Positions 16,435 to 25,321 of a DNA stretch of 64,000 nt are shown piece after piece. The notes beneath the pieces were generated by a model. The model saw only the letters and a list, made by a program, of their open reading frames with translations. It was not told where the DNA came from and ran no database searches. Both the position numbers and the translations under genes were made by a program. The number at the start of each line of letters is the position of its first letter. Position 1 is the first letter of the stretch. Source of the DNA: Flavonifractor sp. An112 (GTDB lineage: Bacteria > Bacillota > Clostridia > Oscillospirales > Oscillospiraceae); contig NZ_NFLU01000001.1 in NCBI RefSeq assembly GCF_002161085.1, positions 124,001 to 188,000 of the forward strand, in the 5' to 3' direction.

Positions 16435-18909
16435 TTAAGTATCCGCCCCGAAAAAATCCATTTTCTGCTTTACCGACTCAATCCTGTCTGAATCCTTTCC
16501 AAACAGTTTTTCTACCATGGAAATAACCGCCATATAAGCGTTGGAGGCCTCGCCATAGCGCCCCTGCGCGGCATACAGGTCGCCAAGCATCTCCTGATTC
16601 TCAATGGTATCCGCCGCAAGGGCTCCCCGCATACGCTGATTGATCTCCAGGGCCCGTACAAGTTTATCTTCCGCCTGTGTCCACTGAACCCGCGCATCCT
16701 CTCCGCGCCCATCTGCCTCCGCTTCCAGGCCCAGGTGATAATGAGATACGCCCTGATCATACAGCGAATAAGCAAGTCCTGACGGGTTTCGCTCTGATAG
16801 TGTCCGCTCATGCAGCAGGGTACATTCCAGCGCCTTCTGATAGTTCCCCTGTCTCTGGTACATCCGACCCATTTCCATATAGGTTTCGCCCACCCGCTCC
16901 TGAGCCAGTGCCAGGTCATACTGCTCATTTTTCATGAGCATATCCCGCTTCTCTCCCCGCTCCAGGGCTGCAATGTTGCGCTGGCGAATGGCAAGGGCCT
17001 GTTGAAAATAGGTCTGCGCCTTGTCAAAGTCCTGGTCGTACTCCCAGGTATAGCAGCGGGCCACCTTTTCATAAGCCATAGCCAGATCCTCATTTTCCGG
17101 CATACCGCTGCGGAGCATTAGCTCCAGTCCCAGTCGGTACCAGGGGATGGATTCCTTATTGCGGCGGCTGTTGAAGTAGCATCCTCCCAGGTTTTTCGCT
17201 GCGTAGCCGGTCATGGGGTTGTCCTCTCCCAGCTGTTTGCGGCAGGCATTATAAAAACGATGGGCATTTTCAATGGATGCATCAAAACGCCCGACCTGCC
17301 ATAGAAAGCCGGAGATCGGCTCAAAGGCATCGATTGCCCGGGTATCCGGCTCCGGAAAATAATCCGCCAGAGCCAGCACACTGTCGGTAACCGCCAGATT
17401 TTCCTGATAGGGCCGCAGCCAGGCAGTGAACAGGAACCGGGACATATTGTCCAGGAATTTGCCGCACTGATCCACATCAGGCCTCAAAACCGCATGGACC
17501 ACCTCGATTACCAGAGGATGCAGAGAGATCCGTCTTTCTGCCCCTTTCAGCACCCAGCTCTTGCGGATCAGCTGATTGATGGGCTCAAAGGAAGGCAGAT
17601 CCATCCACTCCCGAAAACGGACCGCAGGCACACCGCTGTGCCCCATCAGAGACAGGCAGCGCAGGATCTGCTTCTCCTCGTCACTCAGGTTACTGGTATT
17701 AAACACTGAGCAGATATGCCCAAAAGCGGTATTTACAGACTGTCGGCCGGATACGGTCTCCGCCAGTCCGCTTTGCATATCTCCCTGCTCCAACAGTGCC
17801 AACATCTCGTCCGCACTGAGAAAGCTGGCGCTCATCTGCTTGGCAATCAGTTCCACCGTATAAGTGTGGCAGGCAATCCTGTCAAAAATCTTCTTCAGGC
17901 TGTCCTTGTCGCCCTCTTCCACACACTCGCCATAGTTTTTCTGGAAAATGTCCAGCAGCACATCAAAATCCTGCATGGCCTCCACCCGGAGCGCCGGATA
18001 TCCCGGATGGGCATTGCGGGTGGTAAAGATCACATGGTAGCTGCCCTCCAGGAATTTGTCCAGGTCCGGGTCCCCATCCACATCAAAATTATCTACGATC
18101 AGCAAGGTTTTCTCACTGGTAATGCTCTGCAGCACCCGCAGCTTCCGCAGGAAAAAGGCCCGCTCATCTTCTGTGGGCTTCTGCGGCTCCAGATTCTCAA
18201 TGGAGACCGCCTCTTCGTCGCAAACCAAGCGCTGGAGGCTGCCCTGATAGCTGACAAACAGCGTCTGCTCGTATTCCTTTTGGAATCTTAACGCATATTG
18301 CTTTGCCAGTTCGCTCTTCCCGATACCGCCGATCCCCTCCAGAAAGATGCAACGTTTCCCCTGAGCAAGGTGAGCGTGAATCTGCTCCAAAAGTGTCTCT
18401 CTGCCCTCAAATACATCTCTGGCCTGGGGCATACGGGCCAGCAGTCGATATTGACGGATGGGGCTTTGCGTCTGCTGTGTACGCTCTCCCTTTTTCTTGC
18501 CCAGCAGCATCTCCAGGCGCTCCACCAGCTCATCGATGCGCTTATACATGGGCGGCGTCATAGCATCGATCCAGTGCAACCGGCCCAGATAATACTGGGC
18601 CTCCTCACCGATCTCATCATCGGCTACATGGAATGGGATAATCTTTACTTCTTCATTCCGGGTAAGTCTGCGGCTCACCATGTCGATTTCGTTCAGCACA
18701 TGAACAGACTCCGATGCCTGACGATTCAGGATCAGGAGAAAAATTGCGCACTGATTGATCGCTTTTACAATGCTGGAGGCATACGCGCCCTCTGTATTTC
18801 TGGGCGCATACCAGCAGCGAACGCCGTCGGCCTCCAATTTATTGACAATACCTTCCACAATATGCAAGGAGGACGCGGTATGATGGCTGACAAATACATC
18901 AATTTCCAT
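16435..18909 (-). CDS. TIR-STAND NTPase-TPR protein (NLR-like, probable anti-phage)
   Basis: An 824-residue cytoplasmic protein with three parts. Residues 1-135 form a TIR domain (starts EIDVFVSHH), with a glutamate at 74 in SVHVLNEI at the place of the catalytic residue of NAD-cleaving TIR domains. Residues about 165-480 form a STAND/NB-ARC-like ATPase: FEGRETLLEQI, P-loop GIGGIGKSE (192-200), Walker B LLIVDNFD (269-276), VIFTTRN, and an MHD-like HPLVIEV. From about 540 to 810 come tetratricopeptide-like repeats (for example YFQQALAIRQ, ALECTLLHERTL, KLVRALEINQ). The plan is that of plant NLR receptors and bacterial STAND defence proteins: the repeats sense, the ATPase oligomerises and the TIR depletes NAD. 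It is transcribed alone with its own terminator. A regulatory rather than defensive role is possible. Confidence 0.85.
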   Translation of the reverse strand: MEIDVFVSHHTASSLHIVEGIVNKLEADGVRCWYAPRNTEGAYASSIVKAINQCAIFLLILNRQASESVHVLNEIDMVSRRLTRNEEVKIIPFHVADDEIGEEAQYYLGRLHWIDAMTPPMYKRIDELVERLEMLLGKKKGERTQQTQSPIRQYRLLARMPQARDVFEGRETLLEQIHAHLAQGKRCIFLEGIGGIGKSELAKQYALRFQKEYEQTLFVSYQGSLQRLVCDEEAVSIENLEPQKPTEDERAFFLRKLRVLQSITSEKTLLIVDNFDVDGDPDLDKFLEGSYHVIFTTRNAHPGYPALRVEAMQDFDVLLDIFQKNYGECVEEGDKDSLKKIFDRIACHTYTVELIAKQMSASFLSADEMLALLEQGDMQSGLAETVSGRQSVNTAFGHICSVFNTSNLSDEEKQILRCLSLMGHSGVPAVRFREWMDLPSFEPINQLIRKSWVLKGAERRISLHPLVIEVVHAVLRPDVDQCGKFLDNMSRFLFTAWLRPYQENLAVTDSVLALADYFPEPDTRAIDAFEPISGFLWQVGRFDASIENAHRFYNACRKQLGEDNPMTGYAAKNLGGCYFNSRRNKESIPWYRLGLELMLRSGMPENEDLAMAYEKVARCYTWEYDQDFDKAQTYFQQALAIRQRNIAALERGEKRDMLMKNEQYDLALAQERVGETYMEMGRMYQRQGNYQKALECTLLHERTLSERNPSGLAYSLYDQGVSHYHLGLEAEADGRGEDARVQWTQAEDKLVRALEINQRMRGALAADTIENQEMLGDLYAAQGRYGEASNAYMAVISMVEKLFGKDSDRIESVKQKMDFFGADT

Positions 18910-19100
18910 GAATGCTCACTTCTCCTTCCCATTTGGTTGCCGCTCCCGACCCAATATGCAGCAAATGATTCTCGCCACAAGGCCTTCCGATATTTTACAG
19001 ATTGTCAATTATTATACTACACCTTTGTCCTTTCTACAACTATCCCCTTTCTTCGCACAGCAAGAAAACTCTGCGAAATCCCATTGCGGAGTTCAAATAA

Positions 19101-19135
19101 AAGCGGGGCGGAAGTCAAAAACTTCCGCCCCGCTT
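19101..19135 (-). terminator. Intrinsic terminator after the SLH gene remnant
   Basis: A 15-bp stem with a 5-base loop is followed by T-rich sequence on the minus strand, 30 bp after the stop of the SLH gene. Confidence 0.82.
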
Positions 19136-19164
19136 TCGGAGGAGAAACGCCTATTGGCAGATGC

Positions 19165-19966
19165 TTATTTCTCGTTTTCCGCAAATCGCATAAGGATGGT
19201 TGCAATCTCAGCCCGGGTAGCAGTACCGGTGGGGTCAAGCTTACCGCCGTCCTTGCCGGTGAGCAGACCGGAACCAACCGCCCACTCCATAGCCTCAGCG
19301 GCCCAGGAGGAGGTACCGGTGCTGTCAGCGAAGGTGGTCAGGTCGCCCTTGTCAGACACATCGTAGCCCTTGCTCTCAGCGTAGCGGTACAGGATGGTAG
19401 CCAGCTGTTCGCGGGTCACGGTGTCGTTGGGAGCAAAGACGGTGTCGCTGTAGCCCTTGACAATGCCCTTGGAGGCGGCCCAGTTCACAGCGTCGGTGTA
19501 CCCACACACCGTTCTCCACATCGGTGAAGGGCAGGGTGGCGTCGGTCTCAGGCTGACCCTCCAGCCGCCACAGGATGGTGACGACCATGGCCCGGTTGGT
19601 GGTCATGAGGGGAGCAAAGGTGGTGGTGGAGGTGCCGTCCATCAGCTTATTGTCATAGACGTACTTCACCGCCTCATAGAACCAGTCGCCGGACTTCACA
19701 TCAGTGAAGGGCAGGCCGGTCTCCACGGGGGTATCGTCCTTAGTGAAGGAGGCCTTCACGGTGACATTGCTTCTGGGCATTCTGAAGGTATACTTGCTGT
19801 CGCCCTTGTCAGTCACGGCAACGGCGTTCCCCTTGGCATCGGTAACGGTAACACCATCGGCCTTGTAGCCCTCGTCGGGAGTCAATGTTACAGTGACTGT
19901 CAACCCGGCAGAAGGACGGCTGTTGGACACCTTCACAGTACCGTTGGAAGATTCCTCGACTGTCAC
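19165..19966 (-). pseudogene. SLH-domain surface protein, 5'-truncated and frameshifted
   Basis: The sequence encodes a bacterial repeat domain (VTVTLTPDEGYKADGVTVTD) followed by three S-layer-homology domains (LPFTDVKSGDWFYEAVKYVY; WAASKGIVKGYSD; SWAAEAMEWAVGSGLLTG). SLH domains hold proteins on cell-wall polymers. There is no signal peptide or start: the frame opens within another gene's end at about 19970. A GGG (19501-19503 on the plus strand as CCC) where GG would keep frame shifts the reading between the first and second SLH domains. It is a 3' remnant of a larger surface protein, joined to foreign DNA. Confidence 0.78.
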
Positions 19967-19977
19967 ATTATAGCGGG

Positions 19978-20502
19978 TTACAATACTCCGTATGGTGTGA
20001 TGACTCCATTGCCCTCATCAATGAGGAGCAGGGCAGTTTCATAGCCGTCAAGGGCGTCCAGCTCCTCTTTGCTGGCGCAGCCGCCATTCAGCACCATGTA
20101 ATGATCTCTGCCGACCTGCTCTAAATCAGAAAAATCTGTGATGACCGTGACCTGCTGGCAGGAAAATGTCAAGTTGATCAGGTCGGTCATGTCGGAATAG
20201 TCGTAGCTGACCGCCGCCCCCTGGAACTGAGCACCCTCCTGTGCATAACAGAAGCTGTCCAGCCGCTTGGCCAGATAGTCCAGCTCGTCGATATTTACAG
20301 GTTTTCCCTCCAGTCGCTTCAGGATGGGGTACTCACCAAGGATCTCGTCCATTTGGCAGTCCCTCGCCAGGGGATCTCCCATGTCCATCGCATTCAGCGC
20401 CTCCATGATTCCGTCATACTGGTTGTGCGGGATTGGGAGGGGAACGGTAAACTGTCCGTACTCGGGATGCTTCGGATTTGATAACACAGCATTCATTCTC
20501 AT
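19978..20502 (-). CDS. Mobile-element-associated protein, probably truncated
   Basis: A 174-residue soluble acidic protein. Wording such as VLSNPKHPEYGQFTVPLPIP, DELDYLAKRLDSF and INLTFSCQQVTVITDFSDL belongs to a family I associate with integrative conjugative elements of gut Clostridia, sometimes labelled antirestriction (ArdA-like). I cannot confirm that name. GGAGG lies 6 bases before the ATG. The protein ends in ITPYGVL exactly where SLH-gene sequence begins, so its own last codons were probably lost at that junction. It is the second gene of a pair with 20525-21182. Confidence 0.55.
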   Translation of the reverse strand: MRMNAVLSNPKHPEYGQFTVPLPIPHNQYDGIMEALNAMDMGDPLARDCQMDEILGEYPILKRLEGKPVNIDELDYLAKRLDSFCYAQEGAQFQGAAVSYDYSDMTDLINLTFSCQQVTVITDFSDLEQVGRDHYMVLNGGCASKEELDALDGYETALLLIDEGNGVITPYGVL

Positions 20503-20524
20503 CGTATTCCTCCAATGCCGAGCC

Positions 20525-21182
20525 CTACATCTCCATCTGAGGGCTATAATCCTGTCTGTGTTCCAATTGGGTGTCCAGGTCAGGGACAGAGAACTCGATT
20601 TTGATTCTGGCTTCTTGAATGGCTCTTATCTGTTTGTCATTCAAATTTGGGTCTTCTGCCAACAGATGATCCGTTGCACGATAAATCTCTGTCAACTCCT
20701 CATTGGAGAAGAGACTGGCTTTGGGGATCAGACCAGAGCGGACAGCGAAGTCCCGTTTGGCTCCTGCAAAATCATCCTCATAATAGTGCCCATGGCTGAC
20801 GCCGACCCTTTCATAATCCCAGATCCATGTAACGAACTCATAGCCCCGGCCGGTGCCTCGCTCTCTGCCCGCCAGCACAGCCCCGCCGAAATCCGCAAGC
20901 AGATGAAACTTATTGTCAAGACCACGAGCACGGAGCAGGGGGGTCCATAGCCTCCACATATTCAAATACTCTGTCGGCTGCAATGGCGACCCTGTGATAC
21001 AGCTCGTTGGCCTCTGGATTCTTGCTCCCGGACGGAAGCATAAATACTTCGTTCCCAGGAGAAACAGAAAGGACAGGCTGTCCATGGAGAAAAATCTCCA
21101 GCCGCCTGTCCTCTTTGCTAAGGGATTCAATTTGCTCCTTTCCGAGACACCGGGATAGTTCCTCAAAAAATTTACTCCCCAC
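20525..21182 (-). pseudogene. Mobile-element hypothetical gene, frameshifted in a G run
   Basis: GTG at 21182 follows GGAGG by six bases. About 80 codons run to AAADRVFEYVEAMDP. A run of six G at 20938-20943, where five would keep frame, then shifts reading, and the second frame continues LLRARGLDNKFHLLADFGG, RGYEFVTWIWDYER and HGHYYEDDFAGAKRDFAVRSG to 20525. I recognise this as a conserved conjugative-element hypothetical but know no function. The gene is followed after 22 bases by 19978-20502 and probably formed an operon with it. Confidence 0.6.
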
Positions 21183-21221
21183 TGTAAACCTCCAATCTTG
21201 TTACTTCATTGAAAATAAAAA

Positions 21222-21248
21222 AAGCCCGTGCATTTTTTGCACGGGCTT
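21222..21248 (-). terminator. Intrinsic terminator (minus strand)
   Basis: An 11-bp stem (21222-21232 with 21238-21248), a T5 loop and a T-rich tail on the minus strand. Confidence 0.7.
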
Positions 21249-21296
21249 AGGAACACATCTTTTAACTGAGTGTTCGTCCTCATATTCTTCTTGGAT

Positions 21297-21340
21297 AAAA
21301 CAATAACTCACACAGCATTGACTGTGTGAGTTATTGTTTT
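21297..21340 (-). terminator. Terminator beyond the tRNA-Ala 3' fragment
   Basis: A perfect 19-bp stem (21297-21315 with 21322-21340) and a 6-base loop directly abut the tRNA fragment. It was probably the original terminator of tRNA-Ala(GGC) before island 1 entered. Confidence 0.8.
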
Positions 21341-21386
21341 GGTGGAGATAAGCGGGATCGAACCGCTGACCTCTTGAATGCCATTC
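21339..21386 (-). repeat. att repeat: 3' end of tRNA-Ala(GGC), distal end of island 1
   Basis: The 48 bases are identical to 27809-27856, the 3' part of the complete tRNA-Ala(GGC) from the anticodon arm to CCA, in the same orientation. Tyrosine integrases that use tRNA 3' ends leave just this pattern: an intact gene at one border and a 3' copy at the other. The island lies between. Confidence 0.88.
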
Positions 21387-21408
21387 TCTCCCCCACCCAC
21401 TTTTCCAG

Positions 21409-21436
21409 AAAAACGGGCCGGAAACGGCCCGTTTTT
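21409..21436. terminator. Terminator-like hairpin inside the island border
   Basis: An 11-bp stem (21409-21419 with 21426-21436) ends in T5. No gene is clearly associated with it. Confidence 0.55.
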
Positions 21437-21613
21437 CCTAGTTTTTTACCCCCTTTCAGGGAGGCAGTTTGGGGCAATTCCACTCGGATTCCACTTTTTT
21501 CGAGAACTTTTCAGGGGTGAGAATGGCAGGCAATTTTCCCCCACCTCCGGGGTCGGGACGGCGCGTAGAGCCTTGATGCACAAGGTCCTGCGCGCCGAAT
21601 GGTGTAAAAAATT

Positions 21614-21825
21614 GTGGGAAAATCCGGGTAAAGCTGCATCCCGCCAGTAGAGCGTGGCTGTCAGACGCCTATGTCCATCCAGCGTGGGAAAATCCGGGTA
21701 TTGTGCAAACCGATATTTATGGAAATATATGTAATATTATTAGCCCGAATTGCGGGAAAATCCGGGTAATTGGAAGTTCCCTGTTTACAGGATTCTCCCC
21801 TCGCCATGTGCGGAAAATCCTGTAA
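21614..21825. repeat. Four spaced copies of GGGAAAATCCGGGTA
   Basis: GTGGGAAAATCCGGGTA occurs at 21614-21630 and 21684-21700, with GCGGGAAAATCCGGGTA at 21752-21767 and a weaker copy (CGGAAAATCCTGTAA) at 21811-21825. All are in one orientation, 70, 68 and about 58 bases apart. They begin 230 bp inside the att border, the place of integrase arm-type or excision-factor sites. They may also be iterons. Otherwise the stretch 21437-22050 holds nothing I can identify. Confidence 0.6.
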
Positions 21826-22050
21826 TAGTTTGCGTGTGCTCGTCATGGCTTTCTGGAATGTCAAAAAAGCATCGCTCAAATATACAACTATACAACCAAT
21901 TTGGTGGATGAAATGAGCGATGCGCGATCTCAATTGCTGCCGTCTGAATTCTGGCCAGAGGATAAATTGTCCCAATTGTTGGACATATCTGCTATTACAC
22001 TACAAATAGGCGGTACACCCATCCTGTATTGCAGAAAGGAGCGCATTCTA

Positions 22051-22218
22051 ATGTGTGGATTTTGGGAAGACCTTTTTGATTTTAACGGCGACGGCACGGT
22101 CGACGCAGGAGAAGAGTTTCTGGCTATGGTCATGATGGAAGAAGGATATCGTGAACTACAGCAAGACACTGATGACCCCTGGAAGGATTCCGAGACCAGA
22201 ATAAATTCGGATTGGTGA
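22051..22218 (+). CDS. Small EF-hand-like protein
   Basis: A 55-residue protein starting MCGFWEDLFDFNGDG. The stretch DFNGDGTVDAGEE is a full calcium-binding EF-hand/dockerin loop (D, N, D at positions 1, 3, 5 and E at 12). AAGGAG lies ten bases before the ATG. Small proteins with the same LFDFNGDG start are common in gut Clostridia, and their role is unknown to me. A terminator follows at 22256. Confidence 0.55.
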   Translation: MCGFWEDLFDFNGDGTVDAGEEFLAMVMMEEGYRELQQDTDDPWKDSETRINSDW

Positions 22219-22255
22219 TTCTGATGGTTTCCAAGCTCAATGCACGCGAATATCT

Positions 22256-22298
22256 TATCGGAGCCCTTTGCGATAGCAAAGAGCTCCGATATTTTGTC
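22256..22298 (+). terminator. Intrinsic terminator after the EF-hand gene
   Basis: A long stem (arms 22256-22270 and 22277-22291, one internal mismatch) followed by TTTT. Confidence 0.7.
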
Positions 22299-22299
22299 G

Positions 22300-22495
22300 T
22301 TGATGGGAAACATTTGGCCACGTTCTCGCAGAAGCGCATGAGCATGGTCGCAACCTGCGCGCGAGGCACCGTGCTGGTGAGATTCAGCATGGTGGCCATC
22401 ACGCCTGTGATGAGGCCTACAGCTTTGGCTCTGGCCACGGCATTCTTGGCGTAAATGCTGACGTTGTTGATATCGCTGTAGACGCTCGAAGGCAT
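22300..22495 (-). pseudogene. SLH-domain remnant
   Basis: About 65 codons on the minus strand read YSDINNVSIYAKNAVARAKA, VGLITG and RAQVATMLMRFCENV, the end of a decayed S-layer-homology domain. No start, signal peptide or other domains are present. It lies inside island 1 and may mark an earlier rearrangement. Confidence 0.55.
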
Positions 22496-22582
22496 TGTCT
22501 GAGAATCAAAAAAATCTTTGGGAGTGCTTACTTACAAGCCCGCACATAGTTATTGTTTTAGAATTTAAATTCTCAATTTCTA

Positions 22583-22591
22583 TGTTATAAT
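22583..22591 (+). promoter_or_regulatory. Extended -10 promoter of the XRE gene
   Basis: TG-T-TATAAT (22583-22591) lies 47 bp before the start codon at 22638, in a very AT-rich stretch. No convincing -35 is seen, which is usual for extended -10 promoters. Confidence 0.55.
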
Positions 22592-22637
22592 AAAGCAGTA
22601 GTTTTATAGGTTCACCGTAATAATAAGGAGTGTAACG

Positions 22638-22844
22638 ATGGCTGTTAGATATGACAAGCTATGGTATATCTTGAAGGAACGGAATATGTTGAAAACTGAT
22701 TTAATAAGAGAGGCAAAAATTACAACAAACGCAATGGCTAGACTTGGAAAAAATGAGGATGTTCGAATAGAAGTTCTGGCAAAGATATGTAAGACACTAG
22801 ACTGTACATTGGACGATATTGTGGATATAAACCCCAAAGAATAA
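22638..22844 (+). CDS. Small XRE-type helix-turn-helix regulator
   Basis: A 68-residue Cro/CI-like DNA-binding protein whose whole length is the HTH domain (LIREAKITTNAMARLGKNED, then LAKICKTLDCTLDDIVDI). AAGGAG lies 8 bases before ATG. It is the first gene of the island's cargo in the direction of the CARF operon and may repress it. A 285-bp gap without a gene separates them. Confidence 0.85.
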   Translation: MAVRYDKLWYILKERNMLKTDLIREAKITTNAMARLGKNEDVRIEVLAKICKTLDCTLDDIVDINPKE

Positions 22845-23129
22845 ATGTCAAGTTTTGCGGTTTGCCTCGCTATATAGAAATAGATCTGATAAAGAGGATA
22901 CTTTTTATTGAGGCATAATTACTGCACGGAAGTTCAGCAATATTTCATAATGGTGGTTTCCTTGATGATTCGACGAAATACGTAAGAGCCGAACATAACA
23001 GTGCATCTATTCGAGCCAAGACAAGGTTGCCGTTTGTATCTAATGAATAGAAAAGAAGTATGAGCAGACCAACGAGCAAAACAGATAACTCGAATATAAA
23101 AACGGAAATTAGCTTAAGGGGAAATAACG

Positions 23130-23747
23130 ATGAAGAAAACCGTTCTTTGTAATATTCCAATGAAAGAAAAGGTTGATTTTTCTGTATACACAAGTGACGA
23201 CCAGTCTCTTCCGGTTTCTGGGAAGGCCGTCCGCTATCCAATCAATTCCTTCTTAGCTGAAACAATACGCCCGGATGATGAGATAAAAGTCATTCTCTTA
23301 GTTAAAAAAGATCAGTATGGTCATTATGAGAAAAACACAGAAGACTTCTGTGCCGAACTCAATAGTGTTAATGCTTCTATTGGGGCAACACTCGATATAA
23401 ATATTATCGATACTGAATTTGAAGAGACAAAAGCAACTCATGAGTATTTGCTGGGTCAGATTGTTGATTGCCTTGATACTGGGACCCACATTCTCGCAGA
23501 CACAACCTATGGCCCCAAAGATCTTCTGGTTGTACTATTTACAGCCTTACACTTTGCTGAAAACTTTCTCGATTGCTCCATAGATAGCATCGTTTATGGC
23601 CAAGCAAGTTTTGTTGATGGCCAAGCCGTTAATACGAAGATATGCGACATGGTTCCATTGTATTGTCTTAGCACCATCACTAATACGCTTCATTGTTCAA
23701 CACCAGATAAAGCAAAGAAAATGCTGAAAGCACTTCTGTCATTGTAA
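23130..23747 (+). CDS. CARF-like ligand-sensor protein (Csx/TM1812-type fold)
   Basis: A 205-residue protein. Its second half has the layout of CRISPR-associated Rossmann-fold (CARF) sensors: a strand ending in the polar signature ILADTTYGPKD (121-131, the D-x-T-x-G-p-R/K motif), a long helix, SIDSIVYGQASF and a final helix after MVPLYCLSTITNTL. The N-terminal half is another alpha/beta unit. No nuclease, HTH or membrane part follows, so it would act as a sensor or ligase-like subunit, not as an effector. CARF folds usually bind cyclic oligonucleotides; that ligand is inferred. No CRISPR array or cas gene lies in the window. The next gene starts 13 bases later, in one operon. Confidence 0.62.
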   Translation: MKKTVLCNIPMKEKVDFSVYTSDDQSLPVSGKAVRYPINSFLAETIRPDDEIKVILLVKKDQYGHYEKNTEDFCAELNSVNASIGATLDINIIDTEFEETKATHEYLLGQIVDCLDTGTHILADTTYGPKDLLVVLFTALHFAENFLDCSIDSIVYGQASFVDGQAVNTKICDMVPLYCLSTITNTLHCSTPDKAKKMLKALLSL

Positions 23748-23760
23748 TACGGGTGGCACA

Positions 23761-24639
23761 ATGCAATACGATAAGAAAAAATATGAACGACAGATAAAGG
23801 AATCACGTCTGTTTGAGTTAGATAGGGAAACACAATATACAGCTTTCAAGCGTGAAGCCTACAAAATGGTGGAGTATCTGTACTGTTATTTGTTAGCTGT
23901 AAACAAACAGAAATATGAAGAATACGGATGTGAAATTACCAAGATTGCAACTCTTTGTATAAATAACTTTAGAAGAGATAAGGGCGATTTTCTTCATTAC
24001 TTCAATGCAGCCTGGAAGCTTGAATATCAACATATTATGGGTAATCAGACACATATAGAAAGATTTCATGGTTTAAAAGTCACCGAGGAAGAGAAGCGTG
24101 CAGTAAGTAAATATATACGCTTGGCAACAAATATAGACGCGGGGATATCGGATGAAACACTGTATCTAAAATTAGCTGCAGCAATGGAGATTCCGGTAGA
24201 AAAAGTACGTAAACTTGCGCAGATGGCCATTGTGCAGATATCAAGTGACACATATGTAAATGAGGCTGGAGAGATAAGAATTATTTGGGATCAATTGGCT
24301 GGCAACATATCTGCTGAAGCTTCAATTTATGAGAAAGAAACTATAAAAGAAATCCTTTTCGCTATCAATCAGGTATTTCAAGGATTACAACAAAGGCAAA
24401 AACCAATAATTTCAGATATGATTACGATTAAGCTTTGTGACCAGCTTTCTGAAACGCAAAGCAGCCAATACTCATTTGTCAGTAAAGAGATTATGGATGC
24501 TTGGACAACAACAGGTGTTCTTCCTACACAAAGAGAAATCGCAAAGAAATATGGCCGAGATGAAGCAAGCATTAGTCGTTCAGTAAAGGATTTTTTGAAC
24601 AAGCTAAGAAAAGAGGTTCGTTTGGATGGGATTAAATAG
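23761..24639 (+). CDS. Sigma-factor-like DNA-binding protein
   Basis: A 292-residue protein with two parts like sigma-70 family regions 2 and 4. Near residues 70-95, RRDKGDFLHYFNAAWKLEYQ resembles region 2. Near the end, LPTQREIAKKYGRDEASISR is a clear helix-turn-helix followed by a basic tail. The middle is helical and unlike housekeeping sigma factors. Its place between the CARF gene and the kinase-phosphatase genes suggests it is the transcription output of the signalling operon, perhaps regulated by phosphorylation. It overlaps the next gene by 14 bases. Confidence 0.6.
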   Translation: MQYDKKKYERQIKESRLFELDRETQYTAFKREAYKMVEYLYCYLLAVNKQKYEEYGCEITKIATLCINNFRRDKGDFLHYFNAAWKLEYQHIMGNQTHIERFHGLKVTEEEKRAVSKYIRLATNIDAGISDETLYLKLAAAMEIPVEKVRKLAQMAIVQISSDTYVNEAGEIRIIWDQLAGNISAEASIYEKETIKEILFAINQVFQGLQQRQKPIISDMITIKLCDQLSETQSSQYSFVSKEIMDAWTTTGVLPTQREIAKKYGRDEASISRSVKDFLNKLRKEVRLDGIK

Positions 24640-25321
24640 TTATGTCGCAAGAGAGCCACGTCCCTTGCCAATTTTTGTACTGGCAGATACTTCTGGTAGC
24701 ATGCGAGGTGAAAAAATCAACGAGCTCAACCTTGCTCTTCGAGAGATGCTTAATGCGTTGAACGCAGCAGATGATATTAGAGGAAAATTTCAATTATCTG
24801 TTATTACTTTCGGCGGGGATGTAAAAGTACTTCAGCCCCTGGCAGATATAGATGGCCTGGTTTTAACAGAGCTTGGCGCTACGGGAAATACCCCTATGGG
24901 TCAGGCGTTCGATGTAGTCTGTGAAATGATAGAGGATAGAAATGTTGTCAGTTCTCGTGCATATACACCGACAATTGTGCTGATCAGTGATGGTTTACCT
25001 ACAGATTGCACTGAGGAAATGTATCGTAGGAAGAACTATTTTGATTGGGCGCCATTGGTTGCTCTTCATAAGGGCGAGAGATCTTCAAAGTGCCAGCGCA
25101 TGGCGTTGGGCATTGGCGAGGATGCCGATGTTGAGATGCTGAAAAGCTTCATTGATAATCCAGAGATGCCGGTAATCAAAACACAAGATGCATCCGGAAT
25201 AGCTAAGTTTTTTAAATGGGTTACCATGTCAACAGTAGCAAGAATGACAAGTATGAATCCAAATGAGATTAGTGTTATGGCCCCTATGTTTGATATTGAC
25301 GATGAGGATATTGTCATATGA
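24626..25321 (+). CDS. von Willebrand factor A protein, TerY-like
   Basis: A 231-residue vWA domain with an intact MIDAS metal site: DTSGS (21-25), a threonine in GATGNTPMG near 92 and an aspartate in LISDGLPTD near 128. This is the TerY type found beside PP2C phosphatases and kinases in TerY-P triads. It overlaps its neighbours (14 bases with the sigma-like gene, 4 bases as ATGA with the phosphatase), so the proteins are made together. vWA domains of this kind act as metal-dependent protein-binding scaffolds. Confidence 0.85.
   Translation: MGLNSYVAREPRPLPIFVLADTSGSMRGEKINELNLALREMLNALNAADDIRGKFQLSVITFGGDVKVLQPLADIDGLVLTELGATGNTPMGQAFDVVCEMIEDRNVVSSRAYTPTIVLISDGLPTDCTEEMYRRKNYFDWAPLVALHKGERSSKCQRMALGIGEDADVEMLKSFIDNPEMPVIKTQDASGIAKFFKWVTMSTVARMTSMNPNEISVMAPMFDIDDEDIVI

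Noticed and set aside
21614-21825. Possible small CRISPR array
   Set aside because: The repeats are only about 15-17 bases, the spacing of about 70 bases is too long, and there is no leader or cas gene, in spite of the CARF-like gene nearby.
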